Assembly: GCA_033980235.1 (NCBI GenBank)
Contig: CM067064.1
Location: forward strand, 3,131,001 to 3,195,000
Direction of reading: 5' to 3'
Length of the DNA: 64,000 nt
Source of the DNA: Diadema setosum
Lineage: Eukaryota; Echinodermata; Echinoidea; Diadematoida; Diadematidae
Made by a program: the position numbers and the translations under genes. Position 1 is the first letter of the stretch, and each line of letters begins with the position of its first letter. A model generated the notes under the pieces. The model was given only the letters and a program-made list of their open reading frames with translations. It was not told the origin of the DNA and did no database searches. This document shows positions 23,522 to 35,012 of the stretch, in pieces.

Positions 23522-24412
23522 TTTTTTTTTATACCCCCACCAAACGAAGTTTGAAGGGGGTATATAGGAATCAGCGTACGGTCGGGCGGTCGGGCGGTCG
23601 GTCGGGCGGTCGGTCGGGCGGTCGGGCGGTCGGTCCGTTGCAAATCTTGCGTCGCAAACTACTTCCTCAGTTTTCAACCGATTCCCATAAAACTTGGCAA
23701 AGATGTGTGCCTTGGGTTGTAGATGTGCAAGACGTATTTTTTGACAGTACCCAAAAGTATGTTGCCATGGTAACGGCATATTATGGGCAAAAATGGGTAC
23801 AAATCTTGCGTCGCGAACTCCTCCCACAGTTTTTGATCAATTTTTATGAAATTAGGTACAGATGTTCATCTGAATATGTTAATGTGCAAGACACATATTT
23901 CCGCAGTGGCAAAAAGTGCGTTGCCATGGTAACGGCATGTTATTGGTAAAATATAGGGCAAAATGCTTCATAGCAAAACTGCTTCATCAGTGTTCTTCCA
24001 ATTCTCATGGAATTCATATTGAATGTTTGTCATAGGATATAGGTCAGCATGACACATTTCTTGACAGTGACAAAAAGTATGTTGCCATAGTAACAGCTCA
24101 CATATTATGAGCCAAAATGATGGAAAATTTTGTGTTGCAAAACTACTTCCTCAGTTTTTGCCCAATTTCCATGAAACTTGGTACAGATGTGTGCCTTTGG
24201 TTGTAGATGTGCAAGACGCATTTTTCGACAGTACCCGAAAGTACGTTGCCATGGTAACGGCAAATTAATGGCAGAAGATCAAGGAAAGATCTTGCGGATT
24301 TAACTACTTCCTCAGTTTTTTGACCAAAGCTTATGAAATGTTGTTTGGACCAAAGCTTACGAAATGTTGTTTGGCGGGGGTATAACCAGTCGCTGTAGCG
24401 ACATTTCTAGTT
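23522..24412 (+). mobile_element. Nested element with CTAGT 3' end and X-box repeats (copy A)
   Basis: The 5' end is a hairpin ATACCCCCACC...GGGGGTAT (23,531-23,562), then a (CGGTCGGG)n tract (23,579-23,636). The 3' end is GGCGGGGGTATAACCAGTCG, CTGTAGCGACATTTCTAGTT. Between them are about four ~160-bp units, each with GTTGCCATGGTAAC or a one-base variant (23,761, 23,920, 24,081, 24,245). Inserted at a T-run inside the outer element. A copy in opposite orientation lies at 61,867-62,720. An open frame of about 60 codons in both copies simply follows the repeats. Confidence 0.75.
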
Positions 24413-24923
24413 TTTTCTCTTTTTGCCTCAAAGGTCAAAAGGTCAAAGATCAAGTGAAAGTGCTGAACTAACTTTTTCCTCCATATCTCGGAAAGCTCAA
24501 GTTACCTTGAAACTTAGTACATATTATGCATGTTCTACCTGAAAGTAATTATGTTATGAATTTTAGGGTCAAGGGCCAGATGAAAATGGTAACAATTTAC
24601 TATTCAATTCAGAAATTGCACTTTTTCTCCACACCTGTACCTTGAAAATTACTCAATGCCTAAATGTATGAATGGGTCAAAGTCAAGTTAAAGTCCTTAA
24701 ATCCCTAGATACATGATCTCCTATTCATCCAATTAAACCTACGTCAAGGAAGGTGAACATTCAACACATTTGTGACAAACTTGTCATTCCAATATTTTGC
24801 CAATTTTGTGAAAATGTAATCACACAGTGTCCACATGTACTATCTAGATCTATTGGGAAAATCATGCATTATGGCGGAGGCATACCAGTCGCCAAAGCGA
24901 CATTTCTAGTTTAATAATGTACC

Positions 24924-25443
24924 CTATTTTGAGGGTGTTGGATCTGAATGTAGATTAATGCAACTCTCGTATTCTTGAGGGCTTTGAGATTTTAAAAATG
25001 GCCACCAGAAACTGAAATTTTGCTATTTCCTTGATAAACCATGCTAATTGAAAACGGTTTGATATTTTAACCCTCATTTTAGGGAACTGAATCTGAATCT
25101 GGATGATGCAGCTCTTTTGTCCTTACATGTTTTGAGATGATGGACTGACCACCGATGGGTACCATTTTGGCACCATTTTGGTGGTCAGTCCATCAGTCAT
25201 CTTAAATATCTCAAAATATGTCAGGATGAAAGAGCCACGTCATCAGGATTCAGATTCAGTTTCAGTTCCCTCGAAATAGGGCTAAAATATCAAACCGTTT
25301 TCAATTAGCACCGTTTATTAAGGAAATGGCAAAATTTCAGTTTTGGCGCCCACTTTGTTTGACATTTTCATGTATTATCTCAAAACCCTTAAGAATACAC
25401 GAGTTGTATCATGCAGATTCAGAGTCAGCACCCTCGAAATAGA
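24924..25443. mobile_element. Fold-back element, ~520 bp
   Basis: The left arm from CTATTTTGAGGGTG and the right arm ending CACCCTCGAAATAG are inverted over about 230 bp each, including GAAAACGGTTTGATATTTTA. The centre, around 25,170, has its own TGGACTGACCACC / GGTGGTCAGTCCA stem. Confidence 0.8.
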
Positions 25444-25822
25444 TGAAAACTATAAAGATACATTGGGCGGACAGCAAAACAAAGTTCAGCCTCTGGAACC
25501 CAGACAGACTGTACACTGTATTTCTCTATAACTGATGCAAGTTAGAACAAATTGATGGCTTAAATTTCTTTTTAAATAATTTTTGGTAGCTATTTTGGCA
25601 GCCATCTGGAACATTGCATTATCATCATCAAAATATTATCCTCAAAAAACTTTTTTTGTCTGACGGCAAAATTAAGTACCTGAGTGTTGTACAGGAATGT
25701 ACTGTGAATGTATGAAGGGTGAAATATGGCGCGTCTGCTGTTGGCTGCAGATGCATGCGTGTCACGCTTTAGTGGTTTCGCTGAAGGGTTTGTTCAGGAT
25801 AGTGGTGTTATCAAGCTCATTG

Positions 25823-26100
25823 GTGTGATGGTGATGCGGGTTGCTGGGGTGAGTGTGGATGGTGTCGGTGGTGTGTGTGTGTGTTGTTCCTTTTTGTTTC
25901 CATTTGTGGTAAGTGGTGTATGTGTTTGTGTGTGTGGTGTGATGGTGATGCGGGTTGTTGGGGTGAGTGTGGATGGTGTCGGTGGTGTGTGTGTGTTGTT
26001 CCTTTTTGTTTCCATCTGTGGTAAGTGGTGTGTGTGTTTGTTGCCATCTGTGATAAGTGGTGTGTGTGTTTGTTCCTGTTTGTTGCCATCTGTGGTATCG
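25823..26100. repeat. ~114-bp tandem duplication, GT-rich
   Basis: GTGTGATGGTGATGCGGGTT recurs at 25,823 and 25,937 with the following ~100 bases nearly unchanged. Shorter partial copies of the TTTGTTGCCATCTGTG block follow to 26,100. Confidence 0.85.
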
Positions 26101-26509
26101 TGGCATGCATGTCGCGCTTCAGTAGTTTCGCCGTAAGTTTCTTTTTTTCGAGATTGTGATATGATGTGAGTTGCTGGGCGTTCGGATGGTGGTGGTGGTG
26201 TGTGTTTGTTCCCATCTTGGGTATCATGGAGCGCTTGTGCTGCACGTCCACTAATGGCGACCACCAGGGAGAATTCCGCCCAACCATCCGGGGGTTGCAT
26301 CTCTTTTATTGACTCTGGACGTTCTGCATGAATGGTTCCCAAAGTAGCCTAGTCTTTTCTTACCAGCCGCTTTCTCTAAAATCTAGAAAGGACAGCATTC
26401 AAGCAGCACAACCACATTATGTTGGGTAATGTGAAAAAGACTTGCGCGTGGAGACCAAACCCTCTGTTGTCTGGATTAAGTGCCCATAATGTAGGCACAA
26501 TACAAACAA

Positions 26510-26763
26510 TTAACCCTCTCGAAACCACAATCCCGAAGCTCCAACGATTCTGTATACAATAGGCCGTGAATAGCGATGGCAGTTTCAATACACCTGTTGG
26601 TAAGACCTTATCCGTCGCTGAAAAAGGAATTTTGACACATTAACCCCCTCGAAACCACAATCCCACAGCTCGAGTGATCATATACAACAGGTTGTGAATA
26701 GCGATGGCAATTTCAATGCACCTGTTGGTAGACCTTACTCGTCACTACTAAACAGGAACTTTG
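26510..26763. repeat. ~130-bp tandem duplication starting TTAACCC
   Basis: TTAACCCTCTCGAAACCACA (26,510) and TTAACCCCCTCGAAACCACA (26,640) begin two units that also share GAATAGCGATGGCA and CACCTGTTGGTA. Confidence 0.85.
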
Positions 26764-27135
26764 AAACCAAGTATTCTTCCAGTATGGGCGGGGATTAAAG
26801 TTAAAAAAAAAAATAAAGAAGAAAGACTGGAGTGCGCTATAGAGAATGCAGGTCTGGTTTTTCTATACGTATTGCGTAGAATACCACGGATAAGTGTCGT
26901 GGATTTCTACCCGTATATCTACTAATATTTGATCCGTCTTTAAGATTGAGAGCAGGCATGTAAAATTAAAAATGTGTACATGTGTTCCGCCCCACCCATA
27001 AACTAAAAACATACAAAGCAAGGCTTTAATTGCCCATCTCTTATATTCGTTTCTTGGAGTTTGAGATCTAGATATACACAAAAAGGGTGAACAAGATTAG
27101 TTCACAATATTTTGTTCATTGTTGATGAGAATGTA

Positions 27136-27678
27136 CAGTCCGACCTCACCTATCCGGACACGTCGGGACCGGCGCTCATCCGGATAAGAGATTTGGCTGG
27201 GTATGAGAGACTCAATGTCCCGTTGAGGACGAACTACTGATTTTGCTACAACACGCAATTAAGTCCCATACTAAGTATATATGGACCCCTCTCGAGTATA
27301 CTCGGGCTCGTCCTCAACGAGTTAATACACGCAGCAGCCTACCCAATGGTAGCTACAGTCAAGCACATGTATCAATTTGCTTGAACATTTCACGTCCTCA
27401 TCAGCTGGTCAGCGTTCAGAATTCTATGATAATTTGCTCAATGAGCGATCGCCTGGACTGTGCCCTGATTTAATGAAAAGTTATCTATCCAGAATTTTGC
27501 AGTGTTTTGGGGGTAGTGAATGTTTGAACGCACGTTATTAAGATCAAAATTTGATGTGAATGTATGAAACTTATGTAGGGGATAATATCTAATCGAAGTC
27601 AGTTTGTGTAGGAATTTTGTTTGAGATTGAAATCTCCCTTTCCCCCGTAATTATTAGATTGAAAAACAAACAAACAAA

Positions 27679-27725
<47 letters not shown>

Positions 27726-27802
27726 AGGATCACAGCGAGATCGCGTCTGGATAATTGCGAGATCCGGATAAAGGGAGGCCGGATAGGAGAGGTCGGGGAC
27801 TG
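27136..27802. mobile_element. Tigger/pogo-like element, 667 bp
   Basis: Starts CAGTCCGACCTCACCTATCC and ends CCGGATAGGAGAGGTCGGGG, ACTG; TA flanks both sides (27,134-27,135 and 27,803-27,804). Contains ATCCGGATAAGAG / ATCCGGATAAAGG sub-terminal repeats, a poly(A) run (27,678-27,724) and a nested ~110-bp MITE (about 27,213-27,322) related to that at 20,201. No transposase frame. Confidence 0.75.
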
Positions 27803-28256
27803 TATCGATGTACTGTTCATGCGTGAATATCGTCTTTAATTACTTTAAATGACTTTCTTCTTTTTAACACAGGTCATTACTTTGTGATACATCATTTCCG
27901 CTCAAAAATCACATTGCGATGAAAGTCATTTATACGATATTCGAGAAAAAAAATAATTAAATCTCATCTATTCAAGTATTAAAAAAAAAGACTACAATGT
28001 ATGTAGGTAAAGAAAATGTCCATAATAATACCAACACGGACGTAATATATATATTACCATCACAGCGGGACGAGAATTAGTAATGTTATGAACATGGGGT
28101 ACACAACCATTACGTCGGCCTGCATGGGTTACTAAGGCTTGTGTCATTATTTTTTAAAAAGACTGTAGCAAAATATTACTTTAGGATAATCTTGAAAAGA
28201 GGACTGGATACAAATAATACTAGTTACTTGGTCAGCACGTGCGCTAAAACCCGTTA

Positions 28257-28378
28257 CAGTGCACTCCCGTTATAACGAACACGGTTATAATGGAATTCCG
28301 GTTACAAGGAAGTAAACATTCAGGCCGCAACATAATTCGCTCAATGAATTTCTATTGGTTATTTTGTTCGGTTATGTC
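28257..28378 (+). mobile_element. Truncated Tigger-like MITE
   Basis: Begins CAGTGCACTCCCGTTATAAC after TA and follows the 11,524 copy to about GTTCGGTTAT, then diverges; the right terminus is missing. Confidence 0.65.
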
Positions 28379-28520
28379 AGATAAATGCATGCTATATGGT
28401 GCATTCCAAACTCCTCACCTTGATGCAAAGCTTGTAATCACTGCATGTTTCTATAGTGGTGTCTCTTAAACTTGGAACAAATCTCATCTCTCTCTCTCCC
28501 TCCATCACCGTCTTTGTCTC

Positions 28521-29138
28521 TTAAAGTGGAAATCCAGTCCATAGTCTGATAAAATAAAATCTTGTTGACTTCAACAGTAAAAATTTGACTAAACTCGGAT
28601 GAAAACTAATGTTGAAATTTTGCTAATTTCTGCAAAACAGTTCTTGTACGGTGGATATGCATATGCAAATGAGTGAGCTAACCATGTCATAACCTCACAA
28701 TTTTCTATTGATCGCATACAAAAAAAAAAAAACAAAACAAAAACAGAATGACGAAAATTCAATGTTTCTGTCATTGAAGTCTGAAACATGATGCTATTCC
28801 TGGTTGAAAAAAAAAAAACACTTCACAATAGTGATCAGTCAGATATACCAGGATTTGAGCCTAATTGCGTTTGAATGAAAAACTGGAAATTTCACAATTT
28901 TATGTTCAAACTGTTTTGGGGAGTTGTGAGGGGATGATTATGTTCACTTTGCGATTTGCATATTCATATCAACCGTTCAAAAACGTTTCCTGAAAAATTA
29001 GCGAAACTTCCAAATGTCATATATAACTTTCTTATTTTTTCACTCGATTTCAATCAAAATTTTACCGTTGAACTCGTAATATTTCACTCTTTCTAATGAG
29101 ACTAACTTATATTTCGACTGGATTTTCCCCTTTAGCAC
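28521..29138. mobile_element. Fold-back element of octamer-bearing family (copy 1)
   Basis: Ends TTAAAGTGGAAATCCAG and CTGGATTTTCCCCTTTAG are inverted. The arms (~28,521-28,790 and ~28,850-29,138) match imperfectly. ATGCAAAT (28,663-28,670) and its inverted counterpart ATTTGCAT (28,954-28,961) sit in the two arms. A diverged copy is at 37,373-37,955. Confidence 0.7.
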
Positions 29139-31811
29139 AACTTCCTTCAACTTTCTTCACGTATCTTCTCTCTCCTTCGACTTCGTCTACCCTCCACTCC
29201 ACCTGTATGTCAAAATCGTATGTGTGTGTGTGTGTGGGGGGGGGGGGGGGGTTGGTTTAAATAATTATGCTTGATCATATCGTTCCTTATTTATCTTATA
29301 AAAGGGAAGGGTTTGTTTGGCGGGCATCTTTGATATAATTATACAACACTGGTTGCATAACATGTTATGAAAACATAGGTTTTTTCTCTTTCAGGAAAAA
29401 AAAAATGATAATAATGTTCAATTGGTATGCATAGCTTCTATGCGAGATTGGTGTCCATGGTAATAGCGTGTAGTTTGCGTCAATCTTAGCCATGAAGTAT
29501 CCCTCTATGGTATCCTAATGAACCCAAATGACTGCGTGGGCCTTCAAGTCCACTGAAGTTTGTAAGCATCTAGGGGTAAGGAGAAAAATCGAGTGACATA
29601 ACCTAAAGAAGGATTTCAGACCCATATTTCTTTACCAGGCGATTCATTGTCTATAAAATGATGCATGTATAGCACGGATTATAATATGAGGAAGCCCTAT
29701 GTTCTGTAGCTCAATGGTATTCTGTAGTGCGCCTAAAATCTATATGTCTGAATGTGCGGTATGTTGGTGAAAATAACGTTAAATATAATGTCAGCCATTA
29801 TAAGGGTGTGCGTTATGTTTGTATACCTCATCCATGCTTTGTTTTTATGTACTTATTCTCCCTGCGTTGCGTGTGTTATTAGGTGATCCGAGTATCCTCT
29901 CTCATCACTTTCTGTATCCGTACGTTGTTGTTTTTTTTTTATTTATTCTATATACGTGTTCAGTTCTTGAAAACAGCATCACGCCACAAAATTATACTGC
30001 GTTTGTTTGATTTCTTTTTTAATACAATACAGTATCTTTATGCCATTATTTGCATGTGCTACCACTTGTGTGACATCTGTCATCACAGTCACATCAACAC
30101 CATCCATCACTGTCCACTTTCATACATGTATTACCAAGTTGTGTTAAAAGAAGTTGACAAATCACATCACATCAGTTAATTCAGCCACGAGATCAATACC
30201 ACGGGGAACAAACGGATTTAACAGAAAAGTAATTATATTGATGATCTCATATACGTGTACATGTGTTGAACTCTTTAATCAATATATACAGTAAAAACTG
30301 ATGTAAAGGTCAACATTGTAACCTCATCTACTTTTTGTTGAGCTTCAGATGGGATGCAACTGAATTCAAATACAATCATTGCAGTGAAGCGAAATATAAA
30401 GGCATAGTAATCATCGAACAGAATTCCACCGATATATTATATAAAATGTATACGGCATCGTTGAATATCTGTCTTAATGTTTGCATCGATTTCTCACATC
30501 TCTTGTTCACAGGTGTTAATATCTCCTTTAATTATTCATGTGTTTGGTCAAAATGAAACATAATCGTATACCAGTAATTTTAGATTTGACCAAAAATAAA
30601 AAGCTAATAAACACAAAACCACTCGATGTTTACGTTGAGTGAACCAGTATATAGGCAAGTGAAAAAAAAAACAAACAAAACACGAAAGCACTAAAATGGT
30701 TTAATGTTTTTGCTGTTATTCTTATTATGATAGCTCTTGGCTGCCATGAAACACAGAATTGATATTCAGTTTTGTTTGCCACCCAGTTATATTTTTGTCT
30801 CTGGGGTTTAGATGCTATGTGTAAGACTAACCTTATATAACATTCAATGATTAATAATCTCACAGTTTTTGTTTTTGTTTTGGGATTTTTTTCTCTTCTT
30901 TAATTCATGCTTCACATTATTTAATATTATTTATGAATTTTGGCGCTTGATATATAGTGTACCTTGCACAGTGGTGTATGTAATACCACACAAGGACTTC
31001 TCAGAGAAAGCGCTGGGTCATGGAGTCTCAGGGTAATGATGAAGTTAAAGTTTTCAAATTATTTTTATTGATACCTGCTGGTATCATACACTTGCTATCT
31101 GACAGGGATTTTTTTGTGTGTGTGTGTGGGGACGGAGGTTTGGGACCATGGGATAGGGTTTGGGTGCAAAGAATACATTATCATTTAGTAGTGCAGTTAA
31201 AAGGGGATATTTTTGTTGCTGTTGTTGTTGAGATGTATTCTGATAACACTTTTTTGTACACTGGATTATTATTTTTTATGGGGGGTGGTGGAATTAATAC
31301 CCATTCGCCATAATGATATTTCTACTTTGTACAATAATCCACCTGGTTTACATGCTCAATTTGAAATTGTATTATTTGTTTTCTTTTATGTTCAACTACT
31401 CCCTGATGTGCTTCCTTAAATATCAAAAAAAAAATATATATATATATGAATTTTATAAAGATTTCTGTGCAAATCAAGTTGTAAGGTGATGACATGTTTA
31501 TACTGCGGCAGTCCTGTCAGTGAGAGAAAAATCTGTGGAAATTAAGATTTCATGTCCTATTTAATGTCCTATTTGACTTGTGTCGGGTAAAACCTTTACC
31601 ATTCTTATTATCTTATTTCACTCAATCATGTCAATCAACTAAAGGAACTATGCAATGCAAATACACGTTGACCTGTGTTAAATCATGACACATTGTACCC
31701 TCAACATCGTTTATGTTGCCGAAAATGATGTATAAATCTGGAAAAAACCCAACATAGATTGGAGAAGGAATCTGAAGAAAAATAGAAATGCAATTGTATT
31801 ATTACTAGTAT
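29139..31811. other. Non-coding, no gene recognised
   Basis: AT-rich sequence with a G-run at 29,237-29,251 and TA runs. Short open frames lack splice or homology support. Confidence 0.5.
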
Positions 31812-32057
31812 AAGATATATGGCAAATTTTTCAATATTTGTTTGGTCAGAAGTGGTGGTCAGGGTATTATGGATCAATGCAAGTCAAAATATTATTGCAT
31901 TGCACAGTCCCTTTAAGATAAAAAAAATATATATATATATATATATTACAAGATATATGGCACATGTTTAGATATTCATTTGGCTAAAAGTTGTGATCAG
32001 GGTATTATGGCTCAATGCAAGTCAGAATGCTATTACATTACACAGTCCCTTTAAAGT
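31812..32057. repeat. Direct duplication of ~110-bp unit, period 138
   Basis: AAGATATATGGCA starts both units (31,812 and 31,950). Both contain GGTCAGGGTATTATGG or GATCAGGGTATTATGG and CACAGTCCCTTTAA; a (TA)n run separates them. Confidence 0.85.
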
Positions 32058-32248
32058 TCTAATTGAACATCGAGTGGTTTTCACTTTAACATCAGGTCCA
32101 ATGACCTGTTTTTCTCCGAATTTCGCATCCACCTTCATCGGGTAGCTTCTGCAAACAGAAGCGAATTGATAACACACGGATCTACACGGACAACACTTCT
32201 TTCACACTTCGATTGCAGTACACAACGATAATTTCCTCTAGCCTGTCG

Positions 32249-32299
32249 TTGCATCTTCACTTTTACATGGACAGACTCTGTGTGAAAGTGAAGATGCAA
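32249..32299. repeat. Perfect 15-bp hairpin
   Basis: TTGCATCTTCACTTT and AAAGTGAAGATGCAA flank a 21-base loop. Confidence 0.8.
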
Positions 32300-33587
32300 T
32301 GTGCCACAACTGATTCGATTACGCATGAAATTTGGCCTACTGTGTTGGGGGCATGTCTGGACACTTCCTTAGTACGAAAAAACAGAAAAATCTTGCTTGA
32401 AGACTCGAGTCTGCTTTGGAAGTAATGCGAAAGCATTTCTAACAAAAAGCAGGGGTGGGTTGCTTGGCATTCCCACAAAGAAATGGCGCTTAATAAAGCA
32501 TAAAAATCTGATGCGAAAGTCTCGGGTAAGCCTTTAGCCATTTTTCATTGTTGTCAGAACAACCTCTCAAGTACTATGCACAAGATTATGCATACTATTA
32601 TGCCTACATTATATTATGCTTATAACAAATAGAATGCTTATGAACCGGTATGTATTCCAAGTGACGATGCGTTCAATTTATATCGTTATAAGAAAAATTC
32701 CGAATGTTCATTAACCTGAAAATGAAATAGGATCGTTATTCCGCAGATTCGTTCATCCAAAAATTGAAAAAAAAAAATCGATATTCCGACGTCTCATCAA
32801 TTACAAAGAAAGTGCGTTTATACGAAACGATTCTTATTTCGTTTTTCGGATTAACATGCCTTCGAAATTTCCCATACCTTCTGCTAGAGCTTACAAAAGT
32901 TGCAGATATCATGCCTGAATTCGGTAACAGATGTGCCTCTATCCTACCAAGGCTTTTTATAATCATGTACTCATCTCAAACAATTACGTGCAGTATGTTT
33001 GATATTAAGTTAGTTACGGTTGGGGCATATTGCTTTTTCATTATCATTGTCATTGTTGGTATAGCTTGAACTCGCAGGGTGCACGTTGAAATTTCAATGG
33101 AATGTACAAGATGATTATAGAACTCCATGCCCAGATTATCGCACATACATGTAGTTTTATCGGGAGAAAATAGTATTATGAGAAATGACAGTAATTTAGA
33201 TCAAACTACGCTGTACATGTTGGGCTCAGACAACTTTCACTCCTATGGGGCATATACTTGAAAAGTAGCTAGAAACGGAGCGTATTTTTCTCTATTTTTA
33301 GCGTTAGAGTTTATGTGGAAGAAACTAAAATAACTCTTTCTGAATCTTTTGATATCGGATGCCAAAGTTCGGTCGTGAATCACCATTACGCGAAAGACGG
33401 ACTGACATGACTGAGGTCGTTTGTAAAACTCATACAGTGCTGGGCCATTCCTCTTACCATTCCCCTGAAAATAGCTCGAGATGAGGTATCGCATGAGAGA
33501 TTGGAGTGGGAAAGTTTCGACTGGCTAGCCATTGTCACGTGACGCTCAGAAATGAGGTAAGCTGTCACTTATATGCCCTTAGACCAG
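32300..33587. other. Non-coding, no gene recognised
   Basis: Frames of up to ~100 codons exist on both strands but show no family resemblance or splice context. Confidence 0.45.
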
Positions 33588-33729
33588 GGGGACATTTCAT
33601 GAAGCATTTTGTCAGATATTTTTTTTTTTCTGACAAACTGTTCTAAGCTACTGTCCTTGCACCTGATTGGCTGAGAGCAAATTTGTCGGACAAAACACAT
33701 GTCAAGAAATGCCCCCCCCCCCCCCCCCC
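33588..33729. mobile_element. Short MITE with GGGGGACATTTCATGAAG end
   Basis: Inverted ends (GGGGGACATTTCATGAAG left; CAAGAAATGCCCCCC right) plus TTTGTCAGA / TCGGACAAAA. The internal GATTGGCTGAGAGC matches, inverted, the element at 5622. The right end runs into a C homopolymer. Confidence 0.7.
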
Positions 33730-34610
33730 TCCGTAAGTGCTTTACAAGACTCTGGATTTCTTCAATTAATGCCATGAGACGATGTTTATTCACTTATAGA
33801 CAATAATTGAATAACACATCACAAATCGTCAAACAACTTCATTAATAACTTGTACTTTACATTTCCCTGAAATTTATTAGGTAATTGTATTCAATGGCAT
33901 GTTATTAAGCTTAGGCTGTATGAATTATCTTTCAAAACTGTCGATATCATCTTCGCGCGCCCGGATGGTCCGAAATAATGTAAATATGAAATGAACAGAA
34001 TTCTTAAGAAAAAATTTAATGCGGGATGGGGGCTCAAAGTTTATAGTTGAGGTTAGATAAAAAATTAATACCCCCAACCTAACAGATAATTACCTGCTTA
34101 CAGCATTGACTGAGGATACAATATGTAATATGGCTTAGACACACGATAGCATCGCAGTTTGCAACCTTTATCCTTTAGCATGCCCAGTCACATTTCCCCC
34201 CATATACCCATAAGCATTCAAGAATAGTACTCACAAAGCGAATGGCCACTTCACCTTCTTCGCCCGACTCCGCTTGATTATGCAACCTCCCTCAATACAA
34301 CGGTGTTTGTCACAACTCACCTTGTGGCTAGCGAGACAGAATTCCAAGTGCACTTCAGTCATGACTGTTATTGCATAAGATTCTCAACCCATTGTTCCAT
34401 CCGGCCTAAATCTTTCAAAGTTGAAATTTGATTCTAAGTGGGTGTTGTTGACTTGCGTTCTATACGATGGATTGATAATTTGACGATGATAAATCTAGTG
34501 AAATTTGACAAAACTCTGCGTTCAACAATCACTAGAAAAAAAAAAGGAGAACGACATGCTGAAAGTATGCAAAGTGTACAGTACCTCCAATCCCACTGAG
34601 ATTATAACTT

Positions 34611-34660
<50 letters not shown>

Positions 34661-34663
34661 TAC

Positions 34664-34701
<38 letters not shown>

Positions 34702-34844
34702 TATATATAACACACACACAAATATATATATATATACACACACACATATATATATATATGGGTATATGGGGGGAAATGTGACTGGGCATGTTAAAGGATA
34801 AAGGTTGCAAACTGCGATGCTATCGTGTGTCTAAGCCATATTAT

Positions 34845-35012
34845 ACAAATATACCAGGCCTGAGAGGCTCTGGTTGAAACTATGCGCATGAGGTGACTTC
34901 AGTAGCACTATTTTCTGAGGGGCGCAGCCCCGAAGAAAATAGTGCTACTGAAGTCACCGAAGGCACATAGTTTCAACCGGTGCCTCGAAAAATTGGCCTG
35001 GTATATTTGTTT
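34845..35012. mobile_element. Palindromic element with ACAAATATACCAGGCC ends
   Basis: ACAAATATACCAGGCC and GGCCTGGTATATTTGT close a near-complete palindrome. Inside, GTGACTTCAGTAGCACTATT and its complement form the core stem around GGGGCGCAGCCCC. It lies at the left edge of the material that split the 34.1-kb fold-back. Confidence 0.75.

Larger units (their letters stand above)
22590..24912 (+). mobile_element. Non-autonomous element with CTAGT 3' end (outer copy)
   Basis: The 5' end is a hairpin (ATGCCTCCGCCAC / GTGGTGCCGGAGGCAT, 22,596-22,627) followed by a (CCGT)n tract. The 3' end is GGCGGAGGCATACCAGTCGC, CAAA, GCGACATTTCTAGTTT, i.e. the complement of the 5' tip, then a short hairpin and CTAGT (24,906-24,910). 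The middle is a ~152-bp tandem array. There is no protein-coding capacity. Terminal hairpins, CTAG end, T-rich insertion site and internal tandem repeats resemble Helitron/Helentron-derived non-autonomous elements, but this class call is a hypothesis. The element at 23,522-24,412 is inserted in it. Confidence 0.65.

Noticed and set aside
23329..23949. 206-codon frame over the 23.5-kb element
   Set aside because: It runs across tandem repeats and the CGGTCGGG tract (RSGGRSGG product), crosses the junction of two elements and matches no family; repeat-driven.
25726..26342. Overlapping frames on both strands with Thr/His or Val/Gly/Cys-rich products
   Set aside because: Produced by GT-rich tandem duplication; no splice or homology support.
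32135..32541. Minus-strand frames of 63-92 codons as a small gene
   Set aside because: No recognisable domain, no acceptor/donor pattern, and they cross a hairpin of unknown origin.
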